Assembly (NCBI GenBank): GCA_030602245.1
Contig: JAUWAC010000005.1
Location: 62,001-126,000 of the forward strand
Length of the DNA stretch: 64,000 nucleotides
DNA from: Marinobacterium sp.
Lineage (GTDB): Bacteria; Pseudomonadota; Gammaproteobacteria; Pseudomonadales; Balneatricaceae
Reading direction: 5' to 3'
The notes below the pieces were generated by a model that did no database searches, was not told where the DNA came from, and saw only the letters and a program-made list of their open reading frames with translations. Position 1 is the first letter of the stretch. Every line of letters starts with the position of its first letter. Shown one piece after another: positions 9,023 through 17,829 of the stretch. The position numbers and the translations under genes were made by a program.

Positions 9023-9766
9023 TCAGGGCATGGTGACGACGCCGGGGGCGGTGACGATGCCGCGCAGCTGGCGTCCCGACCGCTGATTTTCAACATCGAT
9101 CTGTTCATTCAGTCGGCCATCCTCAAGGGCGATACCCTTGGTGCGGATCAGCAGGTTGCCCTTGCGCACTTCCAGCGTCACCACATCGCCGCGACGCACG
9201 GCTACCGATGCCTCGAGCTGGCGTGGCGAAATCACCTCACCGTTGGCGATCGGTACGCGCGCGGTCTGGCCTGCCACGTCCTGCAGGCGGGTGTAGTAGT
9301 CACCGCGCAGCTGATTGATATCCTGTTCACGCAATGTGAGGGCATTGCTGCCGATGCGTGTGTTGCGGTTGATCGGTCGAGAGGCCGCTACCACCGTCAC
9401 GAACTGCTGCACCCGAGCGGTCACAAACAGGCTCCAGGCGCGGGGCGCGGTACAGCTGACCCGGGCCGTCACCCGCTCGCCACTGCTGAACGGCAGCTCG
9501 ATCTGCAGCGGATGGTTGCAAGGGGTCAAAGAAAGGGTGCGGTTGATAGGGTTTACTGTTACGTTTACGCGACTCTCTGGTACTCTTGTCACGTAATGCT
9601 GACGAATGGTCGACTCGACCTGACGCTCTATGTCAGAGTTGAGAGACTGGTCGGCAACGGCACCGCCGGGCAGGGCCAGAAGGCTGGCGAACAGCAGGCA
9701 AGCTGTTATTAAATTGAGGACGTTCACGCCTGAGTCCTGATAACGCAGGGCTTTGCGGTATGACAT
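9023..9766 (-). CDS. flgA: Flagellar P-ring chaperone FlgA
   Basis: Periplasmic protein (about 247 aa) that helps FlgI assemble into the P ring. A signal peptide is visible (hydrophobic LNLITACLLFASLLALPGGAVA, split as n/h regions, cleavage after AVA). The C-terminal half is a SAF-type domain with VVAASRPINRNTRIG and VRRGDVVTLEVRKGNLLIRT-like segments (about 115-240). I chose the ATG at 9766, which gives a basic n-region; a GTG at 9727 with GGAC upstream is an alternative. It is divergent from cheV with very little space between them, so each gene's promoter probably lies inside the other's coding region. Confidence 0.92.
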   Translation of the reverse strand: MSYRKALRYQDSGVNVLNLITACLLFASLLALPGGAVADQSLNSDIERQVESTIRQHYVTRVPESRVNVTVNPINRTLSLTPCNHPLQIELPFSSGERVTARVSCTAPRAWSLFVTARVQQFVTVVAASRPINRNTRIGSNALTLREQDINQLRGDYYTRLQDVAGQTARVPIANGEVISPRQLEASVAVRRGDVVTLEVRKGNLLIRTKGIALEDGRLNEQIDVENQRSGRQLRGIVTAPGVVTMP

Positions 9767-9797
9767 TACTACTCTGACCTCGGGGTTTGAAAAGATC

Positions 9798-10736
9798 ATG
9801 TCAGGTATCCTGGATAGTGTAAACCTGCGCACCCAGATGGTGGGGCAGAACCGGCTGGAACTTCTGCTGTTCGGCCTGGAAACCTCTCAACGGTATGGCA
9901 TCAACGTGTTTAAGGTGCGCGAGGTGTTACAGTGCCCGGAGCTGACCGAGGTGCCGCGCCAGACCACCGCGATCAAGGGGATGGCGCATATCCGTGGCGA
10001 GACGATTCCGGTGCTTGATCTGTCTGAGGCGATTGGTCGGCGACCGATCCCGGAAGAGGATCAGCGCAAGTGCTTCCTGATCGTGGCCGAATATAACCGT
10101 CGTACGCTGGCGTTTCTGGTGCGCAAGGTCGATCGCATCTTCAATACCCAGTGGGATCAGATCATGCCGCCGCCGGCGGAGATCGGCTCCGAGAACTACC
10201 TCACAGCCGTGTTCGAACATGAAGGCCGCCTGATCGAAATTCTCGACGTGGAGCAGATCCTCGCCGATCTTTACCCGATGCCGACCGAGGTCAGCGACGA
10301 TGTGGCATCAAAACAGGTACGCGAGCAGGCGCAGCAGCACCATGTGCTGATCGTCGACGACTCAGCGGTGGCGCGCAACCAGATGCAGCGCTCGCTCGAA
10401 AGCCTCGGCGTCCGCGTCACCTCCTGCAACAACGGCAAGCAGGCGTGGGATCTGCTGCGCGGCATGGCGGACAAGGGTATCGATGTCGAACAGGCGTTCC
10501 TGATGGTCATCTCTGACATCGAGATGCCGGAGATGGATGGCTACACCCTGACTGCGATGATTCGTGAAGATACTCGCATGCAGCGCATGCACGTGGTGCT
10601 GCATACCTCGCTCAGTGGTGGCTTCAACGTCTCGATGGTCAAAAAGGTCGGTGCCGACGGCTTCCTGGCCAAGTTCAACCCGAATGATCTGGCCACGGTC
10701 GTGGTCAACCGCATCAATCAGGTTCAGTCGGCTTGA
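9798..10736 (+). CDS. cheV: Chemotaxis coupling protein CheV
   Basis: 312 aa CheW-receiver fusion. Residues about 20-165 are a CheW-like coupling domain; about 185-310 are a response-regulator receiver with DD at the start and phosphoacceptor D240 in VISDIEMPEMDG. It couples receptors to CheA and can act as a phosphate sink or adaptation element. It starts at the ATG giving MSGILDSVNLRTQMVG, a typical CheV start. It is followed 14 bases later by cheR, the arrangement seen in Vibrio and Pseudomonas, just upstream of flgB. Confidence 0.96.
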   Translation: MSGILDSVNLRTQMVGQNRLELLLFGLETSQRYGINVFKVREVLQCPELTEVPRQTTAIKGMAHIRGETIPVLDLSEAIGRRPIPEEDQRKCFLIVAEYNRRTLAFLVRKVDRIFNTQWDQIMPPPAEIGSENYLTAVFEHEGRLIEILDVEQILADLYPMPTEVSDDVASKQVREQAQQHHVLIVDDSAVARNQMQRSLESLGVRVTSCNNGKQAWDLLRGMADKGIDVEQAFLMVISDIEMPEMDGYTLTAMIREDTRMQRMHVVLHTSLSGGFNVSMVKKVGADGFLAKFNPNDLATVVVNRINQVQSA

Positions 10737-10750
10737 TGGCGGAATAAGCG

Positions 10751-11590
10751 GTGAGTCAGAGCTTCAGGATTACGCCGGACGATTTCCGACAGTTCAGTGC
10801 CTTTCTCGAACAGAGCTGCGGCATACTGTTGGCCGAGCAAAAGCAGTACCTGGTGCAGAGCCGCCTGAGCAAGATCATGCGCGAGCAGAACTGCGAATCG
10901 CTCAGTGAACTCGTGCAGCGGTTGCGCCGCCCCGGCGGCAATACGCTCAAGGAAAGCGTCATCAATGCGATGACGACCAACGAGACCCTCTGGTTTCGCG
11001 ACACCCACCCGTACGAGATTCTGGCCAAACGCCTGCTGCCGGAGATCAACGCTGAGCGGCGCTATCAGAAGCTGCGTATCTGGTCGGCAGCCTGTTCCAC
11101 CGGGCAGGAGCCATACTCGATCAGCATGGTGATCGAGGAGTTCAAGCGCACCAATCCCGGGGCGCTCAGCTCCGGAGAGGAAATTCTGGCGACGGATATT
11201 TCCACCAATGTGCTGGAGCAGGCGCAGCGCGGCGAGTACGAAATGCTTGCGCTGGGGCGAGGTCTGTCACAGGAACGACTGAAAAAGTACTTTGTCGCCT
11301 CGGGGCAGGGCTGTTGGCAGATCCGGCCGGAGATCAAGTCGCGGGTGCGTTTCCAAAGCCTGAACCTGCTCGGTCAGTACAGCGCGCTGGGTCAGTTTGA
11401 CATCATCTTCTGCCGCAACGTGTTGATCTACTTTTCCTCCGATGTGAAGCAGGAGATTCTGCGCAAGATGCGCCGCCAGCTGCGCCCGGGCGGTTATCTG
11501 TTGCTTGGAGCCTCCGAGTCTCTTTCCGGCCTGTCCGATATCTACAAGATGATCCACTGCCGTCCCGGCATTATCTATCAGGCGATCTGA
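10751..11590 (+). CDS. cheR: Chemotaxis protein methyltransferase CheR
   Basis: 279 aa S-adenosylmethionine-dependent enzyme that methylates glutamates of chemoreceptors in the cytoplasm, opposing CheB. It has an N-terminal helical domain (about 1-80) and a Rossmann-type methyltransferase domain with SAACSTGQEPYSIS (SAM binding), DISTNVLEQA and FDIIFCRNVLIYF. GTG start. It lies directly downstream of cheV and probably shares its transcript. A CheB partner is encoded at 52804 in this window. Confidence 0.96.
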   Translation: MSQSFRITPDDFRQFSAFLEQSCGILLAEQKQYLVQSRLSKIMREQNCESLSELVQRLRRPGGNTLKESVINAMTTNETLWFRDTHPYEILAKRLLPEINAERRYQKLRIWSAACSTGQEPYSISMVIEEFKRTNPGALSSGEEILATDISTNVLEQAQRGEYEMLALGRGLSQERLKKYFVASGQGCWQIRPEIKSRVRFQSLNLLGQYSALGQFDIIFCRNVLIYFSSDVKQEILRKMRRQLRPGGYLLLGASESLSGLSDIYKMIHCRPGIIYQAI

Positions 11591-11606
11591 CCTGTGCTTC
11601 GTCCCT

Positions 11607-11631
11607 CCTCAGGCGCGTTGCGCGTCTGAGG
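11607..11631 (+). terminator. Hairpin after cheR
   Basis: CCTCAGGCGCG / CGCGTCTGAGG with a 3-base loop and one mismatch, 16 bases after the cheR stop. There is no clear T-run, so termination may be weak or factor-assisted. Confidence 0.45.
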
Positions 11632-11768
11632 CCATGTCTTTCGCCGCCGTGCAATCAGCGGCAAGGCGGCAATCGATGCCGCTGCTGGCGGAACCTGCTT
11701 GCCGCTTTGCCGTCCTCTCAGACAGTCTGAATTCCTGAATGCCCCGCCCCGTGGTTGTTTCGGCTTAG

Positions 11769-11784
11769 TGGCACGCCGATTGCT
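11769..11784 (+). promoter_or_regulatory. Sigma-54 promoter of flgBCDE
   Basis: TGGCACGCCGATTGCT, a near-perfect -24/-12 element with GG and GC 12 bases apart, 33 bases before the flgB ATG. This places hook-rod genes under RpoN with FleQ or FleR (28166, 30675). The 13-base palindrome TCAGACAGTCTGA (11718-11730) lies about 40 bases upstream. Confidence 0.9.
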
Positions 11785-11816
11785 TTCTGTCTGATACAGA
11801 ACACAGGAGCGCTTTG

Positions 11817-12227
11817 ATGGCTATCAGTTTTGATTCAGCACTGGGTATTCACGACGACGCATTGCTGTTGCGCGCACGTCGTGCCGAAGTCCTTGCCAAC
11901 AATATCGCCAATGCCGACACCCCGGGGTTCAAGGCGCGCGATATCGACTTCGAATCGATCCTGCGTGGTGAAACCGAGTCGGGCCTGAACGAGCCGGCGG
12001 TTGAGCTGGTACAGACCCAGCCGGGCCACAGTGATGAATTCCTGCAACCGGATTTTGCCGCCGAGCTGATGTATCGCATTCCGCAGCAGCCCTCTGTCGA
12101 TGGCAACACCGTCGAGGTGCAGCAGGAAATGGCGCGCTACACCGATAACGCCATCCGGTTTCAGAGCTCCTTTACGTTCCTGAACAGCAAATTCACCGGC
12201 CTGATGGGCGCGATCAAGGGCGAATAA
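11817..12227 (+). CDS. flgB: Flagellar proximal rod protein FlgB
   Basis: 136 aa rod subunit exported through the flagellar channel to the periplasm. It has the N-terminal rod/hook motif ANNIANADTPGFKARDIDF and a heptad C-terminal helix. The ATG at 11817 follows AGGAGC; a TTG one codon earlier is ignored. It is first in the flgBCDE transcript downstream of the sigma-54 element and is separated from flgC by two bases. Confidence 0.97.
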   Translation: MAISFDSALGIHDDALLLRARRAEVLANNIANADTPGFKARDIDFESILRGETESGLNEPAVELVQTQPGHSDEFLQPDFAAELMYRIPQQPSVDGNTVEVQQEMARYTDNAIRFQSSFTFLNSKFTGLMGAIKGE

Positions 12228-12229
12228 GC

Positions 12230-12664
12230 ATGTCACTGTCTAACGTTTTCGGTATTGCCGGCTCGGCGATGAATGCACAGAGCATCCGTCTGAACACCAC
12301 GGCGAGCAACCTGGCCAACGCTGAAAGTGTCAGCTCCAGCGAAGGTGAGACCTACCGCGCGCGCAAACCGGTGTTTGCGGTGCAGGCGCCGACTGCCGAT
12401 GACTACGCGGCGGCAGAAGCGGGTCAGGTGCCGGGGCAGGGGGTTGAGGTGCGCGGCATCGTTGAAAGCGATGCGCCGCTGCGCATGGCGTATGAGCCGA
12501 GTCATCCGATGGCGGACGAGAACGGCTACGTCTACTACCCCAACGTCAATGTCGTGGAAGAGATGGCAGATATGATCTCCGCCTCCCGCTCTTTCCAGAT
12601 CAATGCGGAGATCATGAACACCGCCAAGCAGATGCTGCAGCGCACGCTGACGCTGGGCGAATGA
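12230..12664 (+). CDS. flgC: Flagellar proximal rod protein FlgC
   Basis: 144 aa rod subunit. The N-terminal region has the rod signature LNTTASNLANAESVSS, and the C-terminal region has NVNVVEEMADMISASRSFQIN, typical of axial proteins. It follows flgB by two bases. Proline codons are almost all CCG, as in the neighbouring cheR and flgB and unlike the genes that follow. Confidence 0.97.
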   Translation: MSLSNVFGIAGSAMNAQSIRLNTTASNLANAESVSSSEGETYRARKPVFAVQAPTADDYAAAEAGQVPGQGVEVRGIVESDAPLRMAYEPSHPMADENGYVYYPNVNVVEEMADMISASRSFQINAEIMNTAKQMLQRTLTLGE

Positions 12665-12685
12665 CAATCATAGCGGGAGCACGAT

Positions 12686-13369
12686 ATGTCTACTGTAGAT
12701 ACCAGTAGTACTTCATCGATTTTCCAGTCGATCAACGAGGCCAACGAAAGCAGCTTCACCACGTCCTCCTCCACCACCAGTGAAACGAGCGACATGTTCA
12801 TGGAGCTGCTGATCGCGCAGCTGCAGAACCAGGACCCGACGGATCCCACGGACACCTCAGAGTACATGAGTCAGATAGCCACCCTGACCCAGGTGGAAAC
12901 CACCCTGTCGCTGTCCGACTCCCTGGATGAGCTCAGCACTCAGCTGAGCACCAGCCAGAAGGCGCTTCAGGCTTCATCCCTGGTGGGGCAGAACGTGTAT
13001 GTGGCATCGGATACGGCCGAGCTGGATGAGAACGGCACCATTGAAGGCGCCTACGTGCTGGATACCAGTGCCACCGATGTGCGCTATACGGTATACGACA
13101 GCAACGGCAATGAGGTGGACTCCGTGAGCCTGGGCTCCCAGACGGCAGGCACCCTGAACTTCAGCTGGGATGGCTCCGATTACGGTGCGGATACGTACAC
13201 CATCGTCGTCGAGGCGGCCACCAGCACCAGCGGCGGTAGCTATGAGCAGTTGCAGGCCTATCTGGCCCAGAACGTGAACAGCGTCACCCTGGGGACCAGT
13301 GGTTCCAGCTTGACTATCAATACTGACATCGGCCAGTTCTCGATGGACGATGTGATCCAGATCGGATAA
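12686..13369 (+). CDS. flgD: Flagellar hook-capping protein FlgD
   Basis: 227 aa scaffold that caps the growing hook and is later replaced by FlgK. It has the conserved N-terminal FlgD segment FMELLIAQLQNQDPTDP (about 33-49) and, in the C-terminal half, FLG-like beta domains including TLNFSWDGSDYGADTYTI. From here to fliC the codon choice changes (more CCC proline, occasional ATA isoleucine). Confidence 0.96.
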   Translation: MSTVDTSSTSSIFQSINEANESSFTTSSSTTSETSDMFMELLIAQLQNQDPTDPTDTSEYMSQIATLTQVETTLSLSDSLDELSTQLSTSQKALQASSLVGQNVYVASDTAELDENGTIEGAYVLDTSATDVRYTVYDSNGNEVDSVSLGSQTAGTLNFSWDGSDYGADTYTIVVEAATSTSGGSYEQLQAYLAQNVNSVTLGTSGSSLTINTDIGQFSMDDVIQIG

Positions 13370-13383
13370 AAGGGAGACCAACA

Positions 13384-15399
13384 ATGGCAGGCTTTAATAC
13401 CGCGGTCACGGGGCTCTCCGCCGCGTCGACCAACCTTGATGTGATCGGCAACAACATTGCCAATGCCAGCACCACCGGGTTCAAGTCCTCTCGTACCGAG
13501 TTTGCGGACCTGTACACCACCGCAGTGGTGGGGGCCGGTTCCAGCAACGTGGCCGGCTCCGGCGTCACCGTCAGTGACATCGCCCAGGATTTCAGCGCCG
13601 GCACCATCGAGTTCACCAACAACAACCTGGACCTGGCGATCGACGGCAGCGGTTTCTTCCAGCTGGCGGACGATACCGGCTCCCTTTACTACACCCGCGC
13701 CGGTGAATTCGAACTGGACGACGACGGCTACATCGTCTCCAAGGACGGCAAATATGTGCAGGGTTACGGGGTGGCGGATCCCACCAGCGACGACATCTCC
13801 CTGACCCCGGTGGGCAACCTCCAGGTCAGTGAAACCGAAAGCGCCCCCCAGGCCACCACCGAAATCGATCTGTCCTTCAACATCAACGATGAGCTGGACC
13901 CGCCGGAAAACGAATACGATCGCAGCGATTCCACCACCTACAGCTACAGCACCACGGTGGGGATCTACGACAGTCTGGGCAACCAGCAGACCATCAAGAT
14001 CAACATGGTGGAGCAGGGGCCAACCATAGAGACCCATACCATCGATGCCAATGCCATTTCGGGCAACGACCTGGAGATCTCCGGTGTCACCCTGTCCGGG
14101 CTGAATACCACTGATCTGGATAGCATCGATGACGTCTATTTGGGCATCTTCACGCTGAACAGCGAAACCGGGCAGTATGAGCTGGACGCCACCAACCTGG
14201 CGGCGCTGCAGGATGAGGACGAGCGCATCGCGCGGGTGATTTACGTGCCCGACGCAACCGATCCCTCGGGCACCCTGGGGGATATCGTCGTGGAGTTTGA
14301 AGCCCAGTATACCGACAGCGGTGATCTCTATGTCTACAGCTCCGGTACGGCGATCCAGGATGAGGTGGATGAGCGCTCCAGCGCCGAGGTGCAGACCTTC
14401 AGCATCGACAGTAACGGTGTAACCGGCGGCACCAGCTTCAACTTTGGCGGCGTCACCATCACCTTCGACAGTGATGCCACCCAGGATGATATAGGCGAAG
14501 CGATCGAGGATGCGGAGGATGACATCCTTGAAGCCAACCCGGAAGTGGAGAGCGTCGTCTATGAAAATGGTCAGGTGATCGTCACCTACAAGGCCGAGCA
14601 GGGGGACGTGGACAACGACCTGCTGGAGGTGGTGGTGTCCAGCGGTGCTGACAGCCCCTTCGATGATGCTCATACCACCAACACCGACGGCTATGTGATC
14701 CCGGTGAGCCAGAACGGTGATGACAGCTACGAGGGCGTCTATCGCATGTACGCCTACCTCAACGATGAGGAGCTGCTGGATATCGGCAAGCTGGCCGAGC
14801 CCGGCAGCGGCTCTGCCGAGGGTGCCACCGAGGAGGGGCCGATTCTGGTGACCTTCGACACCAGCTCCGGTGACCTGGAAACCCTCAACGGCGACAGCGT
14901 GGCCGCCAGCGGCCAGGCCCCGCTGCTCACCATCAAGGGTGCGGACCCGGCCGATCCGGATACCGAGATCACCCTGGATCTGACCGATACCACCCAGTAT
15001 GCGTCGGATTCCGTGGTCAAGGATTCCCAGCAGAACGGTTACCCGAAAGGGGATCTGACCGGAGTCAGCTTTGCCGAGACCGGCGAAATGGTGGCCTCCT
15101 TCAGCAACGGCCAGAGTCTGGTGCTGGGCGTGGTGGCGATCGCCACCTTCGACAACCAGGCCGGGCTGACCGCGTCGGGCACCACCCAGTGGATCGCCTC
15201 CCTGGAGTCCGGTGACCCCATCCTGAACCCGCCAGGAACGGGGCTCAACGGCACCCTGGAATCCGCCGCCCTGGAGGCCTCCAACGTGGATCTCTCGTCC
15301 GAACTGGTGGAGCTGATCCAGGCCCAGCGAGACTACCAGGCCAACTCCAAGACCCTGGAAACCATGAACGAAGTGACTCAGACCATCCTCCAGATCTGA
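13384..15399 (+). CDS. flgE: Flagellar hook protein FlgE (long form)
   Basis: 671 aa hook subunit. The N-terminal D0/D1 region has AASTNLDVIGNNIANASTTG, and the C-terminal end has ASNVDLSSELVELIQAQRDYQANSKTLETMNEV-type axial motifs (read in parts). The centre, roughly 170-560, is an acidic Asp/Thr-rich stretch that makes the protein about 250 residues longer than enteric FlgE; such inserts form extra surface domains. It is last in the flgBCDE unit, with a terminator directly after it. Confidence 0.95.
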   Translation: MAGFNTAVTGLSAASTNLDVIGNNIANASTTGFKSSRTEFADLYTTAVVGAGSSNVAGSGVTVSDIAQDFSAGTIEFTNNNLDLAIDGSGFFQLADDTGSLYYTRAGEFELDDDGYIVSKDGKYVQGYGVADPTSDDISLTPVGNLQVSETESAPQATTEIDLSFNINDELDPPENEYDRSDSTTYSYSTTVGIYDSLGNQQTIKINMVEQGPTIETHTIDANAISGNDLEISGVTLSGLNTTDLDSIDDVYLGIFTLNSETGQYELDATNLAALQDEDERIARVIYVPDATDPSGTLGDIVVEFEAQYTDSGDLYVYSSGTAIQDEVDERSSAEVQTFSIDSNGVTGGTSFNFGGVTITFDSDATQDDIGEAIEDAEDDILEANPEVESVVYENGQVIVTYKAEQGDVDNDLLEVVVSSGADSPFDDAHTTNTDGYVIPVSQNGDDSYEGVYRMYAYLNDEELLDIGKLAEPGSGSAEGATEEGPILVTFDTSSGDLETLNGDSVAASGQAPLLTIKGADPADPDTEITLDLTDTTQYASDSVVKDSQQNGYPKGDLTGVSFAETGEMVASFSNGQSLVLGVVAIATFDNQAGLTASGTTQWIASLESGDPILNPPGTGLNGTLESAALEASNVDLSSELVELIQAQRDYQANSKTLETMNEVTQTILQI

Positions 15400-15416
15400 T
15401 CGTGACGGCACCGGTT

Positions 15417-15501
15417 GCCGCGGCGCTATGCATGGCGCCGCGGCGCAACGGGGCGGATTTCCATGGCCACCGCAACGGGCACGGGACTCCGCCCCTTTTT
15501 T
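15417..15501 (+). terminator. Double-hairpin terminator after flgE
   Basis: A near-perfect 10-bp stem GCCGCGGCGC/GCGCCGCGGC (15417-15444), then a second stem GGGGCGGA/TCCGCCCC (15450-15495) followed by TTTTTT. The flgF promoter begins immediately after. Confidence 0.8.
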
Positions 15502-15502
15502 A

Positions 15503-15518
15503 TGGCACAGGCTTTGCT
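15503..15518 (+). promoter_or_regulatory. Sigma-54 promoter of flgFGHIJ
   Basis: TGGCACAGGCTTTGCT, with GG/GC 12 bases apart, 53 bases before the flgF ATG and directly behind the flgE terminator. It separates the flgF-J unit from flgBCDE. Confidence 0.88.
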
Positions 15519-15570
15519 TTATTCGGTATGTAACGCCCAAAGCGGCAAAACCTTGCCTGATGGAGCTGTA

Positions 15571-16311
15571 ATGGACAAGTTGCTGTACGTGTCGATGACC
15601 GGAGCGCGGGAGAATCTGGCTGCGCAGCAGGTGCACGCCAATAACCTGGCAAATGTCACCACCACCGGGTTCAAGGCGGATCTTGAACAGGCCCGCGCCA
15701 TGCGGGTGCTGGGGGATGGCTTTGAATCCCGCGTGTACGCCATGAGCGAGCGGCCGGCCACGGATACCACCGCCTCAACCCTGATCCAGACCGGGCGGGA
15801 TCTGGATGTGGCCATCGACGGCTCAGGCTGGATCGCGGTACTGGGGCCGGACGGGCAAGAGGCCTATACCCGTGGCGGAGAGCTGCAGATCAATGCCGCC
15901 AACCAGCTGGTGACGGGCAGCGGTTTGCCGGTCATGGGCAGTGGCAATGTGCCGATCAGCATCCCCCCGGCGGAAAAGATCCAGATCGCCAACGACGGCA
16001 CCATCACCATTCTGCCCCTGGGTGATGAAGCCACTGATCTGGCCCAGATCGACCAGATCAAACTGGTCAATCCCGAGCAGCCCCTGTTCAAGGGCGCAGA
16101 CGGTTTGATGCGTGCCGACAATTTTGAAGCGCTGCCGGCAGCCCAGGACGTGTTCCTGCGCTCCGGCTATATAGAATCGAGCAATGTCAACGCGGTGGGC
16201 GAGATGACCGCCATCATCAGTCTGTCGCGCCAGTTTGAGCTCCAGATCAACATGATGAAAACCGCCGAGGAAAACTCCTCCGCGGCCACTGAAATACTGT
16301 CACTGAGCTGA
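15571..16311 (+). CDS. flgF: Flagellar rod protein FlgF
   Basis: 246 aa proximal rod component exported to the periplasm. It starts MDKLLYVSMTGARENLAAQQ and carries VHANNLANVTTTGFKADLEQ, the axial N-terminal motif; the C-terminal end has SSNVNAVGEMTAIISLSRQFELQ in parts. The ATG at 15571 has GGAG upstream; earlier in-frame codons lie inside the terminator and promoter region and are excluded. Confidence 0.96.
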   Translation: MDKLLYVSMTGARENLAAQQVHANNLANVTTTGFKADLEQARAMRVLGDGFESRVYAMSERPATDTTASTLIQTGRDLDVAIDGSGWIAVLGPDGQEAYTRGGELQINAANQLVTGSGLPVMGSGNVPISIPPAEKIQIANDGTITILPLGDEATDLAQIDQIKLVNPEQPLFKGADGLMRADNFEALPAAQDVFLRSGYIESSNVNAVGEMTAIISLSRQFELQINMMKTAEENSSAATEILSLS

Positions 16312-16331
16312 AGTACAGGGAGTGAAGCCGA

Positions 16332-17117
16332 ATGATTGGTGCGTTGCAAGTCGCTAAAACAGGCCTGAGTGCGCAGGATACCCAGCTGCAGCTGATCTCC
16401 AACAACCTGGCCAACGTCAGCACCGTGGGTTACAAGAAAGAGCGGGCAGTGTTTGAGGATCTGCTCTACCAGACCGTGCGCCAGCCCGGTGCCCAGAGTG
16501 CCGACGACTCCCAGCTCCCCTCCGGCCTGCAGCTGGGCAACGGGGTACGGGTGGTGGGCACCCAGAAACTTTTCACGACCGGCGATCTTGAAGTCACCGA
16601 CCAGGCCTTTGATGTGGCGATCAACGGGGATGGCTTCTTTCAGGTGCAGCTGCCCAGCGGCGAGATCGGTTATACCCGCAACGGGGAATTGCATCTGGAC
16701 AGCGAAAGTCGTCTGGTCACCGCCGAAGGCTATCTGCTGGACCCGGAGATCACCCTGCCGGAGGACACCCAGACGTTGATCATCGCCAGTGACGGCACCG
16801 TATCGGTAACCCTGCCGGATGACGCGGACGTGGAAGAGGTGGGGAAAATCGAACTGGCCACTTTCGTGAACCCCCAGGGGCTGGAAGCGATAGGCCAGAA
16901 CCTCTACCTGGAAACCGCCGCCAGCGGGGCACCCCAGACGGGAACCCCGGGGGAAGATGGGCTGGGCACCCTGGAGCAGGGAATGCTGGAGGGATCCAAC
17001 GTGAACGCCACCGAAGAGCTGGTGGACATGATTACCACCCAGCGCGCCTACGAGATGAACTCCAAGGTGATCTCGGCCGCCGACGAGATGCTCTCGTTCG
17101 TAACGCAGCAGCTGTAA
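16332..17117 (+). CDS. flgG: Flagellar distal rod protein FlgG
   Basis: 261 aa, the usual length for FlgG, which forms most of the distal rod. It starts MIGALQVAKTGLSAQDTQL, carries SNNLANVSTVGYKKERAVF, and ends with EGSNVNATEELVDMITTQRAYEMN-type sequence (in parts). It lies 20 bases after flgF. By my count proline codons are about half CCC. Confidence 0.97.
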   Translation: MIGALQVAKTGLSAQDTQLQLISNNLANVSTVGYKKERAVFEDLLYQTVRQPGAQSADDSQLPSGLQLGNGVRVVGTQKLFTTGDLEVTDQAFDVAINGDGFFQVQLPSGEIGYTRNGELHLDSESRLVTAEGYLLDPEITLPEDTQTLIIASDGTVSVTLPDDADVEEVGKIELATFVNPQGLEAIGQNLYLETAASGAPQTGTPGEDGLGTLEQGMLEGSNVNATEELVDMITTQRAYEMNSKVISAADEMLSFVTQQL

Positions 17118-17138
17118 CCGATTAGGGGAGGCAAGGGC

Positions 17139-17816
17139 ATGAATGCAAAAGGGTGGATTACGGGCGTACTGCTGGCGGTGACCCTGACCGGGTGCGTCAA
17201 TACGCCGCCCAAGCCGGACAACCCCTACTATGCGCCGGTGGAGGTGACCCCGGTGCCCAACCTCCAGCCCACCACCGGAGCCATCTACAACCCGGCCACG
17301 GCAAGGGATCTGTATGCCGACGGCCGCGCCTACCGGGTGGGGGATATCATCACCATCGAACTGGACGAGAGCACCCAGTCCTCCAAATCCAGCTCCACCT
17401 CGGTGGAGAAGAGCAGCAGTACGGAAGTGGGGGCTGGCTCAGTGCTGGGACAAAGCCTGTCCCTCTTTGGCAATCCCCTGTCTGCCTCCCTGAGCAGCGA
17501 CAATTCCTTCGATGGTGAAGGCAGCTCGGACATGAGCAACAGCCTCAGCGGCAACATCACGGTCACCGTGCATGAGGTCCAGCCCAACGGCAATCTGCTG
17601 GTGCGCGGGGAAAAATGGCTGACCCTGAACCAGGGCGATGAGTATATTCGCATCAGTGGCCTGATTCGGCCCCAGGACATAGACCCGGACAACACCGTAC
17701 TCTCCACCAAGCTGGCCGATGCCCGCATCACCTACAGCGGCACAGGCGCCCAGAACGACGCCAACGTGATGGGCTGGCTGTCGCGCTTCTTCATCAACCC
17801 GCTGTGGCCGTTCTGA
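17139..17816 (+). CDS. flgH: Flagellar L-ring lipoprotein FlgH
   Basis: 225 aa outer-membrane lipoprotein that forms the L ring. The signal peptide ends in the lipobox LTGC with lipid-bearing C19. It contains the FlgH signatures [20 protein letters not shown] (residues about 66-85) and, near the C terminus, [16 protein letters not shown] and ARITYSGTG. It lies between flgG and flgI. Confidence 0.97.
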   Translation: MNAKGWITGVLLAVTLTGCVNTPPKPDNPYYAPVEVTPVPNLQPTTGAIYNPATARDLYADGRAYRVGDIITIELDESTQSSKSSSTSVEKSSSTEVGAGSVLGQSLSLFGNPLSASLSSDNSFDGEGSSDMSNSLSGNITVTVHEVQPNGNLLVRGEKWLTLNQGDEYIRISGLIRPQDIDPDNTVLSTKLADARITYSGTGAQNDANVMGWLSRFFINPLWPF

Positions 17817-17829
17817 CGGGAGTGTGAAA

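Noticed and set aside
13258-15636. Long minus-strand open frame opposite flgE
   Set aside because: It is a composition shadow of a G+C-rich gene, rich in Gly/Val/His/Arg without domain likeness, opposite a certain coding region.
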